The notes beneath the pieces are model-generated. The model was not told the origin of the DNA, did no database searches, and was given only the letters and a program-made list of their open reading frames with translations. The position numbers were made by a program, and so were the translations under genes. 5,344 bases of DNA from Oscillospiraceae bacterium (lineage in GTDB: Bacteria > Bacillota > Clostridia > Oscillospirales > Oscillospiraceae): positions 1 through 5,344 of the forward strand of contig JAFRUW010000127.1 in the NCBI GenBank assembly GCA_017438675.1, given 5' to 3'. Below are positions 1 through 4,886 of the stretch, one piece after another (position 1 is the first letter of the stretch; each line of letters begins with the position of its first letter).

Positions 1-6
1 ATCGTT

Positions 7-12
7 CTCCCT
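7..12 (-). promoter_or_regulatory. Possible ribosome binding site for a gene just beyond the left edge
   Basis: Downstream of the last lipoprotein gene, the minus strand reads AGGGAG followed by six bases (aacgat) to the window edge. That is the usual Shine-Dalgarno spacing for a start codon immediately outside the window. The 34 bases between the lipoprotein stop and the edge show no stem-loop terminator. The operon may therefore continue with another gene. This is inference from a six-base motif only. Confidence 0.3.
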
Positions 13-34
13 GTTTTAACGGTTTTGTTTTATT

Positions 35-568
35 CTATATCATTTCCGCGTTCAGCAGTTCGCAGTACATCATCTCATCCTCGTAATAGGTGTTGAATAC
101 GCCGGTGACGGTGATGACAGTGCCAATCTCCGGGAAATCGTCAGGGTACTCGTGCTCTCCCGCAAGCTGGAACTCGATTCCCTGAGAACAGCATGCCGTG
201 GCATCGGAGATGATGCAGGCGTAATAGTTTCTCTCCGCGGTCTGATAGATGGTAAAGGGACCGCTCATTTTTACGGTCTTGCCCATGTAGTCATCGGGGT
301 TTGTGACCATATTATAGACCTCGGAATATACCATTGTGCTGCTGAGAACTGTAAGATCCACATCGTATTCTTTTCCTGTATCAGCAACCTCGGGTTCGGA
401 TTCTGCGTTGGTTTTTTCAACGGATGAATTGGTGACAGTCTCGCTGTTTTCTCCTGCAGTTTCTGCGGTTCCGGGCTCGGAGGCGGTATTCGTTCCCGCA
501 GAGCCGGAGCTGCAAGCGGTGGAAAAAAGCAGGCAAACCGCCAGAAGCAATAACAGTAGTTTTTTCAT
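35..568 (-). CDS. OB-like lipoprotein with paired cysteines, last visible gene of the zinc operon
   Basis: A predicted secreted lipoprotein of 177 residues. The first 18 residues form a signal peptide (KK, then a Leu-rich core) ending in STAC, so Cys19 would be the lipidated residue. Residues 20-66 are a Ser/Thr/Glu/Gly-rich linker. A compact C-terminal domain (about 75-177) contains VYN, NPDDYMGKTVKMSG, SDATACC (Cys126-Cys127), GIEF and TVITVTGVF. The order of a 'GKxVxxxG' strand, an 'ACC' motif, and a 'P..GxxxxVxGxF' strand recalls the C-terminal OB-like part of the DUF1980/TIGR03943 (YcgQ) proteins; this is similarity from memory, not a computed match. The start ATG overlaps the znuB stop as ATGA, and GGGAGGTG lies 7 bases upstream, so translation is probably coupled to znuB. 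The function is unknown. Metal binding or delivery to the transporter is inferred from context and from the cysteine pair. The other cysteines in the mature domain are Cys118 and Cys169. Confidence 0.88.
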   Translation of the reverse strand: MKKLLLLLLAVCLLFSTACSSGSAGTNTASEPGTAETAGENSETVTNSSVEKTNAESEPEVADTGKEYDVDLTVLSSTMVYSEVYNMVTNPDDYMGKTVKMSGPFTIYQTAERNYYACIISDATACCSQGIEFQLAGEHEYPDDFPEIGTVITVTGVFNTYYEDEMMYCELLNAEMI

Positions 569-1419
569 TCTTTTGCACCTCCCGATACTTTACCGATAAC
601 TGTAAAGATCAGGAACGCGAATATATCCACCACAACTATGGTGGAGCCTACGGGGGTGCCCGCCAGTATGGATATGATTATTCCCAAAGCGGAACAGCAC
701 ACCGACATTATTGCGGAGCAGATGGTGACGCTTTTAAAGCTCCTGAACACACGCATGGCGGAGAGGGCGGGAAATACCACCAGGGCCGAGATCAGAAGGG
801 AGCCCACAAGATTCATCGCCAGCACGATTATCACGGCAACAACAACGGCGATAAGGAGGTTGTAGAGCCCGGCATTTGTCCCGGTTGCCCGGGCAAAGCT
901 CTCGTCGAAGGTGACGGCGAAAATCTTGTTGTAAAAGAATATGAATATGGCCACAACAAGTACGGACAGTATGACGGAGATCCACACCTCTGTTTTCGTC
1001 AGCGTCAGGATCGAGGTGGAGCCGAACAGAGTGGAGCACACGTCGCCGGACAGATTGCTGGACTTGGAAAAGATGTTCATGAGCAGGTATCCGATGGCCA
1101 GAGCGCCTACCGAGATCATGGCAACGGCGGCGTCGCCCTTTATCTTCGCGTTTTGTCCGGTGCGCAGAAGCAGCACGGCGCTGACAATGGTGATAACAAG
1201 GATAAGGGGCATTTCATTTGTCATTCCCAGGACCGCCGCAATGGCCATGGCTCCGAACGCCACGTGGGAAAGACCGTCCCCGATAAAGGAAAACCGCTTG
1301 AGCACAAGGGTAACGCCCAGAAGCGACGAGCAAAGGGCGATGAGCACGCCTACAATAAGGGCGTACTTTACAAAGGGATACTGCATATAGAGCGACAGCT
1401 TTTCAAACAATTCAGTCAT
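565..1419 (-). CDS. znuB: Zinc ABC transporter permease ZnuB
   Basis: The integral membrane channel of a zinc (possibly manganese) importer of the ABC-3 family, 284 residues, which is typical. About eight to nine hydrophobic segments are visible (roughly 17-40, 53-86, 96-116, 145-163, 187-222, 233-253 and 258-278). Family motifs are present: VLKRFSFIGDGLSHVAFG (40-56) after the first helix, GDAAVAMISVGALAIG (95-110) in the probable ATPase-coupling loop, FARATG (175-180), and LVGSLLISALVVFPALSA (204-221). The frame is open 13 codons further upstream, but that extension lies deep inside znuC. The ATG at 1419 is preceded by GGTGGAG and starts the conserved protein, so it was chosen. The gene overlaps the end of znuC by 8 bases and the following lipoprotein gene by 4 bases, consistent with translational coupling. 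It pairs with ZnuC on the cytoplasmic side and receives metal from ZnuA. Zinc rather than manganese is inferred from the linked Zur-like gene. Confidence 0.94.
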   Translation of the reverse strand: MTELFEKLSLYMQYPFVKYALIVGVLIALCSSLLGVTLVLKRFSFIGDGLSHVAFGAMAIAAVLGMTNEMPLILVITIVSAVLLLRTGQNAKIKGDAAVAMISVGALAIGYLLMNIFSKSSNLSGDVCSTLFGSTSILTLTKTEVWISVILSVLVVAIFIFFYNKIFAVTFDESFARATGTNAGLYNLLIAVVVAVIIVLAMNLVGSLLISALVVFPALSAMRVFRSFKSVTICSAIMSVCCSALGIIISILAGTPVGSTIVVVDIFAFLIFTVIGKVSGGAKE

Positions 1420-2122
1420 TCGCTCCACCGCCTTCCAGGAATCCCCGGGCCGGGGCACTTTTCACATAATCTTCCTTTGTTCCGAAAAACACATCCCGCC
1501 CGATATGGAGAATGCGGTTCGCGTACTTTACCGCGGCGCCAATGTCGTGTGAGATCATGATGACGGTTATCCCGTCGTCCCTGTTCAGCGATTCAATAAG
1601 AGCGTACATCTCCGCCGTGACCTTCGGATCAAGTCCGGAGACAGGTTCGTCAAGGAGCAGCATTTTCCGGGTGGCGCAAAGGGCCCTTGCCAGAAGGACG
1701 CGCTGCTGCTGGCCGCCGGAAAGCTCCCGGTAACAGCGCTTTGTCAGGCTGGTCAGACCCATCTTTTCAATTTTGTCTTTTGCCAGCCGCTTTTCTTCCT
1801 TGCTGTAGAAAGGGCGCATACCCATTCTGTTCCCGCAGCCGGACAGAACGATCTCCCAGACAGACGCGGGGAAATCCTTCTGCACAACGGTTTGCTGGGG
1901 AAGATAACCGATCTCGCTCTGCTTCAGCCCGTCCCCTGTCACGACCTTGCCGCTGATTGGGGCCTGCAGACCCAGGATCGTTTTCATAAGGGTGCTTTTT
2001 CCGGAGCCGTTTTCTCCGACAATGCACAGATAGTCGCCGGATTCGATTTTGAAATTCAGCCCGTGAACTATCTCTTTCCCGTCATATCCCAGGGAAAGAT
2101 CTTCACATGTGAGTAATGCCAT
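1412..2122 (-). CDS. znuC: Zinc ABC transporter ATP-binding protein ZnuC
   Basis: The cytoplasmic ATPase that powers zinc import through ZnuB, 236 residues, a normal length for the metal-type ABC family. All catalytic motifs are intact: Walker A GENGSGKST (36-44), Q-loop YLPQQ (73-77), signature LSGGQQQR (134-141), Walker B MLLLDEP (154-160, with Glu159 the expected catalytic base), D-loop SGLD (162-165) and switch His192. The ATG at 2122 is preceded by AGGAGGT, about 11 bases upstream, which is slightly long spacing but the strongest site present. The gene follows the two-domain lipoprotein gene after 39 bases and ends inside znuB. Separation of znuA from znuCB by another lipoprotein gene is unusual. 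Confidence 0.95.
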   Translation of the reverse strand: MALLTCEDLSLGYDGKEIVHGLNFKIESGDYLCIVGENGSGKSTLMKTILGLQAPISGKVVTGDGLKQSEIGYLPQQTVVQKDFPASVWEIVLSGCGNRMGMRPFYSKEEKRLAKDKIEKMGLTSLTKRCYRELSGGQQQRVLLARALCATRKMLLLDEPVSGLDPKVTAEMYALIESLNRDDGITVIMISHDIGAAVKYANRILHIGRDVFFGTKEDYVKSAPARGFLEGGGAND

Positions 2123-2161
2123 ATCGTGTGTTGACCTCCTGTCCGGTTCTCAGCCGGTGGA

Positions 2162-2911
2162 TTACATTTTGTTTAATGAGCTGACGATCAGCGTCCCGTC
2201 TTTTGTTGTACCGGAAACCGCAACAAGGGTTCCGATGGCCGGGAGCTCACCGTCCCAGGTGAAACCGATCTCCCAGGAATCGTCATAATAGGGGTCTTCC
2301 AGGGTATTCATCGACGCGATCCGGCCGTAAGCCAGGAACTCCTTGTTCACGAAGGAGTCGGGAAGATTCATAATGTTGTACATCTGAACGCGCTCCAGCG
2401 TACAGCTCATGGACAGCATATCCAGCTCGGCGGACTGTCCTGAAAAGGCCGTTTCCGTCTTGATCCGGGCGTCCTTTATCCAGTACCCGTCCAGGGCGTT
2501 TGCGTCGGAAACGAACGTACCCGTCACGGTCACAAGGGAGCCCGTGGGAGGAAGTGTCTCTCCCTCCGCGGGCACAAATTCCCACTGCCAGTCACAGCAT
2601 CTGGTCTGGTCGTAATAGCCCCAGACGTAGTAGCGATCCCGGTTGTTGTAGGCGTCGTAAACAGAGGCAAAAACGCCTTTTTTCTCAAATTCGGTGCCGT
2701 CGACCTCTTTGCCGTAATCCTGATAAAAAACATTCTGATACAGGACATACTCGTCCTGACTGAACTGTTCCGGGCGCGTCCCGGAGCTTTCCTCACCGGT
2801 GGATTCCGCTGCTTCGTTTTTTGACGGGCTGCCGCCGCATGCTGTACAGCTTATGAGCATCGCCGCGGAAAGTAAGCATAATAAAAACGTTTTTACTCTC
2901 TTTACATTCAT
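2162..2911 (-). CDS. Lipoprotein with two tandem OB-like domains inside the znu operon
   Basis: A predicted 249-residue lipoprotein lying between znuA and znuC. After a basic start (NVKRVK) comes a hydrophobic signal ending in LISCTAC. Cys22 (LISC) best fits the lipobox, with Cys25 as an alternative. A short Ser/Glu-rich linker follows. Two similar domains can be seen. Domain A (about 79-150) contains VYDAYNNRDRYY, RCCDW (Cys105-Cys106), WEF and LPPTGSLVTVTGTF. Domain B (about 172-249) contains NLPDSFVNKEFLAYGRI, WEIGF and ELPAIGTLVAVSGT but has no CC pair. Both resemble the C-terminal domain of the lipoprotein at 35-568. The frame also allows a TTG start two codons earlier (2917), but AAGGCGG at 2920-2926 lies 8 bases before the ATG at 2911 and only 2 before the TTG, so the ATG was chosen. 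The gene is 45 bases after znuA. The function is unknown; an accessory role in zinc capture or transfer is inferred from position only. Confidence 0.88.
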   Translation of the reverse strand: MNVKRVKTFLLCLLSAAMLISCTACGGSPSKNEAAESTGEESSGTRPEQFSQDEYVLYQNVFYQDYGKEVDGTEFEKKGVFASVYDAYNNRDRYYVWGYYDQTRCCDWQWEFVPAEGETLPPTGSLVTVTGTFVSDANALDGYWIKDARIKTETAFSGQSAELDMLSMSCTLERVQMYNIMNLPDSFVNKEFLAYGRIASMNTLEDPYYDDSWEIGFTWDGELPAIGTLVAVSGTTKDGTLIVSSLNKM

Positions 2912-2919
2912 TTTCAATA

Positions 2920-2926
2920 CCGCCTT
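2920..2926 (-). promoter_or_regulatory. Ribosome binding site deciding the start of the two-domain lipoprotein
   Basis: AAGGCGG on the minus strand, 8 bases before the ATG at 2911. The upstream in-frame TTG at 2917 would leave only 2 bases, so this site favours the ATG. Confidence 0.65.
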
Positions 2927-2956
2927 TTTAATCGATTATTGTATAAACGATGGGGC

Positions 2957-3922
2957 TCATTTCAGCGCTTCTTTAAGAACTTCCAGGTTCTTTTCCATTA
3001 TCGACAGATACGTGGCGCCGTTTTCAACGTCCTCCGACGTGGTGGACTGCATGGAATTAAGGGAAAGGATCGCCTGATCCTTTGATTCTGTTGTGTCTCT
3101 GATGGTCTGGGCGATCTTGCCGTCCGATTTTTCGATCTGCATGATGGCTTTAAGGCCCAGCTCGTCCGCCTTGTTAGCTAAGAACATGATGGTCTCAAAG
3201 CTGGCCTCTGTCTCGGCGGAGCAGCCGGCAAATGCGGCGTAGTAGTCAAGGCCGTAATCGTCGGTCATGTATCTGAAGGGGAAGCGGTCGCCGAAGAGCA
3301 GTGTCTTTGTGCCCGCACTGTCCGCCGCAGCCTGATATTCGGCGTCCAGAGCGTTCAGCTTCTCGATATACGCCCTGCTGTTGGCTGTATAGACACCCTT
3401 GCCCTCGGGGTCGATCTCACATAGCTTGTCGGTCAGGTATCCGCACACCTTTACGGCGTTTTTGAGGGAGAGCCACACATGCTCGTCGTACTCGATCTCT
3501 TCCTCTTCGCTCTCTTCCTCCTCGGCCTCCATGCCCTCCTTGACCTCTTCCTCCTTGACCGTGTCGCCAAGGACCTCCATGAGATTGATGACTGCCATGT
3601 CGGGGTTCACGGATTCCTTGAGGGCATCCTCGACCCACGCGTCGGACTCACCGCCCACGTAGACAAACATGTCGCAGGCGGATATATTCACCATATCCAC
3701 GGCGGTGGGATTGTAGCTGTGGAGATCAACGCCGTTGTCAAGGAGCATGGTGATGTTCGCCCTGTCCCCTGCTATCTCTCTCACCCAGTCGTATTCGGGA
3801 AAGATGGTGGTTACGATGTTCAGCCTGCCGTCCTCCGCTTTGCTCCCGCTGCCGGTACCGCAGCCGGTGAGGACTGACGCAAGCATGATAAGAGCGACAA
3901 GTAATGTAATTATTCTTTTCAT
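2957..3922 (-). CDS. znuA: Zinc-binding lipoprotein ZnuA (cluster 9 solute-binding protein)
   Basis: The extracytoplasmic metal-capturing component of the ZnuABC importer, 321 residues. The signal peptide ends in LTGC, with Cys21 lipidated, which anchors the protein to a Gram-positive membrane. The mature protein begins with the family strand LNIVTTIFPEYDW, followed by GVDLHSYNPT (His68, likely first metal ligand), MFVYVGGESDAW and EYDEHVWLSLKNA (His148, likely second ligand). Between them is a strongly acidic loop (about 123-147) with runs of Glu and no His, in the place where many ZnuA proteins carry a His-rich loop. The usual third-ligand motif of the HxAFGY type is replaced by GDRFPFRYM (211-219), then DYGLDYYAAFAGCSAETEAS. 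This variant seems typical of clostridial homologues, from memory. The ATG at 3922 was chosen because GGAGG sits 5 bases upstream; the in-frame ATG at 3934 lies at the upstream edge of that site. Zinc is the likely substrate given zur, with manganese the alternative. Confidence 0.93.
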   Translation of the reverse strand: MKRIITLLVALIMLASVLTGCGTGSGSKAEDGRLNIVTTIFPEYDWVREIAGDRANITMLLDNGVDLHSYNPTAVDMVNISACDMFVYVGGESDAWVEDALKESVNPDMAVINLMEVLGDTVKEEEVKEGMEAEEEESEEEEIEYDEHVWLSLKNAVKVCGYLTDKLCEIDPEGKGVYTANSRAYIEKLNALDAEYQAAADSAGTKTLLFGDRFPFRYMTDDYGLDYYAAFAGCSAETEASFETIMFLANKADELGLKAIMQIEKSDGKIAQTIRDTTESKDQAILSLNSMQSTTSEDVENGATYLSIMEKNLEVLKEALK

Positions 3923-3950
3923 ATATACCTCCATGTCAGATATTCATTTT

Positions 3951-4006
3951 AAGAAACAAAAAGCAAGGAGAGCCGCCCACGGCAAAATGGGCAGACAAAC
4001 CCCTTG
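3951..4006 (-). terminator. Candidate intercistronic terminator or attenuator before znuA
   Basis: Read on the minus strand, CAAGGGG (4006-4000) can pair with CTCCTTG (3970-3964), giving 7 pairs with one G-U. Inside this is a second 5-bp hairpin, GCCCA/TGGGC, with an 8-base loop. The structure is followed directly by a U-rich stretch, CTTTTTGTTTCTT (3963-3951). The arrangement looks like an imperfect Rho-independent terminator with an internal loop. It lies between the stop of the small membrane protein gene and the znuA ribosome binding site. It could partly block read-through, making znuA expression lower than zur or conditional. No convincing separate promoter was found downstream of it, so complete termination would leave znuA without a visible promoter. 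The folding was judged by eye only. Confidence 0.45.
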
Positions 4007-4018
4007 TTCAAAGCGATC

Positions 4019-4312
4019 TTAATTGAGAAGTCTGACCTTTAACGAAAACGGGGTTGCTTTAACTGCATGGGTGACCGCCGGAAGAGAATACATCAGGATG
4101 ATCCGGGAGATCAGGATGACAGCAGCCGCCATGAGCACAGAACCCGCCGTTCTGAGAGTGTTTTCACAGGCGGCGATGACAGCGCAGACGGGGCAGTCCT
4201 CGCCTATACAGTCGTGATCCGCTTCAAGTGTAATGAAAGTGAGAGAGAGGACTATTGAAACGGCAAAAATAACGGCAAGTATCACGGCCGCTGTTCCGAA
4301 TTGCTTTTTCAT
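4019..4312 (-). CDS. Small two-helix membrane protein with a Cys/His-rich extracytoplasmic loop
   Basis: A 97-residue protein of unknown function, second gene of the zur operon. Two hydrophobic helices are visible (about 7-30 and 53-75). The short loop between them reads EADHDCIGEDCPVC, then AACEN, with His34, Cys36, Cys41, Cys44 and Cys50. This spacing (C-x4-C-x2-C-x5-C with an adjacent His) could bind a metal ion, or form disulfides if exposed outside. The C-terminus (about 80-97) is basic and probably cytoplasmic. AAGGAGGGAG upstream of the ATG at 4312 is a very strong ribosome binding site and fixes the start. The open frame continues 67 codons further upstream, but that part lies opposite zur in another frame and is not coding. 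The gene starts 32 bases after zur. A zinc-sensing or zinc-handling role is inferred from operon context and cysteines. Confidence 0.85.
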   Translation of the reverse strand: MKKQFGTAAVILAVIFAVSIVLSLTFITLEADHDCIGEDCPVCAVIAACENTLRTAGSVLMAAAVILISRIILMYSLPAVTHAVKATPFSLKVRLLN

Positions 4313-4344
4313 TTGTCTCCCTCCTTTCACGGGCCTGGTATCGT

Positions 4345-4740
4345 TTATTTGTTGCTGCAGGCTTCGCATAAGCCGTAAAGCACGGTGTCTCCCTTGTCGA
4401 TAGTGAAGTGATCCGTCCGGGACAGGGCCTCCACAAGGGCGGCTGTGCCGCTTCCGCTGGCGTGGTATGTCTTGCCGCAGCCCTTGCAGGACAGATGGAC
4501 GTGGTTTTTGCACTCCGCCGCGTCGGTAAAGCGGTAATAGACCTCCCGCTGACCGTCCAGCTTGTGCTTCGCTATCCGCCCCTCGTTTTCAAGCTCCGCC
4601 AGATTGCGGTAGATGGCGCTCTTGCTTATGCCCTGAGGCTCAAGGGCATCGGCCATCTCCTGAGCGGAAAGCAAACGGTCCTTGTTGTTTTCCAGATATG
4701 ATATAAGCGCCCTGCGCTGTTTTGTCACATATTTTGCCAC
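4345..4740 (-). CDS. zur: Fur-family metalloregulator, probably the zinc uptake repressor Zur
   Basis: A cytoplasmic DNA-binding repressor of 131 residues. The N-terminal winged helix (about 1-72) includes the recognition-helix pattern ISKSAIYRNLAELENEGRI. The C-terminal half carries two CxxC pairs, CKGC (85-88) and CEAC (125-128), the structural zinc site of the family. Regulatory-site candidates are Cys77, His80, His82, His93 and His111. The open frame reaches 80 codons further upstream, but across the promoter. The GTG at 4740, with GAGGTG 6 bases before it, gives a normal Fur-family length and was chosen. Zur is preferred over Fur or PerR because the gene leads a ZnuABC operon. An inverted repeat at the start of its own transcript suggests that it represses itself and the downstream genes when zinc-loaded. 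The sequence alone does not exclude manganese or iron sensing. Confidence 0.9.
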   Translation of the reverse strand: MAKYVTKQRRALISYLENNKDRLLSAQEMADALEPQGISKSAIYRNLAELENEGRIAKHKLDGQREVYYRFTDAAECKNHVHLSCKGCGKTYHASGSGTAALVEALSRTDHFTIDKGDTVLYGLCEACSNK

Positions 4741-4746
4741 GGGGAA

Positions 4747-4752
4747 CACCTC
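4747..4752 (-). promoter_or_regulatory. Ribosome binding site of zur, supporting a GTG start
   Basis: GAGGTG on the minus strand, 6 bases before the GTG at 4740. It identifies the GTG as the zur start rather than any upstream in-frame codon. It touches the end of the 24-bp inverted repeat, so a repressor bound there would also sit next to the translation start region of the gene. Confidence 0.75.
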
Positions 4753-4775
4753 AATTTGCGACTGATTGCAAATTG
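4752..4775. promoter_or_regulatory. Candidate Zur operator (24-bp inverted repeat)
   Basis: CAATTTGC (4752-4759) and GCAAATTG (4768-4775) are perfect 8-bp inverted arms separated by 8 bases. The inner part also contains a near-palindrome, TTGCGAC-TG-ATTGCAA. A second overlapping palindrome, TGCAA-A-TTGCA, occupies 4767-4777. The repeat adjoins the zur -10 box and covers the expected transcription start, an ideal place for a repressor. AT-rich inverted repeats of this size are known for Fur-family proteins, but the arms do not match the Bacillus Zur box that I recall. Assignment to Zur is inferred from position next to zur. Confidence 0.65.
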
Positions 4776-4776
4776 C

Positions 4777-4805
4777 AGTATAGCACAGCCAAATCACTAT
4801 GTCAA
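4777..4805 (-). promoter_or_regulatory. Sigma-A promoter of the zur-znu operon
   Basis: On the minus strand, TTGACA (4805-4800, perfect -35) and TATACT (4782-4777, -10) are separated by exactly 17 bases. A TGC immediately before the -10 box adds an extended -10 element. Transcription is expected to start near 4770, inside the inverted repeat, giving a leader of about 30 bases before the zur GTG. This is the best promoter in the window and probably drives the whole minus-strand operon, subject to the hairpin before znuA. Confidence 0.88.
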
Positions 4806-4821
4806 CACATAATTGCCGACG

Positions 4822-4850
4822 TTGTATTTTGATTCCGAAAATGATATTAT
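4822..4850 (+). promoter_or_regulatory. Probable promoter of the radical SAM gene
   Basis: TTGTAT (4822-4827) and TATTAT (4845-4850) are 17 bases apart, with TGA directly before the -10 giving an extended -10 element. The start would lie near 4857, about 30 bases before the ATG. It is back-to-back with the zur promoter, the two -35 boxes being 16 bases apart. The candidate operator lies upstream of this promoter, outside its -35 box. Confidence 0.6.
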
Positions 4851-4886
4851 ATAAGCATAAGACCATAAAAACGCGAGGGAACCCAT

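Noticed and set aside
941..1390. 149-residue open frame on the plus strand
   Set aside because: It lies wholly antisense to znuB, whose membrane-protein motifs are unmistakable. The translated product has no recognisable family pattern.
2123..2161. Small CCGG...CCGG hairpin upstream of znuC
   Set aside because: Only four pairs on the transcribed strand and no U tract; too weak to call a terminator or regulatory element.
2912..2956. TATACAAT sequence in the znuA to lipoprotein gap as an internal promoter
   Set aside because: No acceptable -35 element at proper spacing was seen; AT-rich gaps produce such matches by chance.
3479..3877. 132-residue plus-strand open frame with Leu/His-rich sequence
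   Set aside because: It is the antisense shadow of znuA; the Leu-rich run arises from the Glu-rich acidic loop.
4313..4513. N-terminal extension of the small membrane protein frame
   Set aside because: It overlaps the zur coding region out of frame, and the strong ribosome binding site places the start at 4312.
4811..4830. AATTGCCGACGTTG as a second operator half-site near the radical SAM promoter
   Set aside because: It resembles one arm of the inverted repeat only loosely and has no matching second arm.
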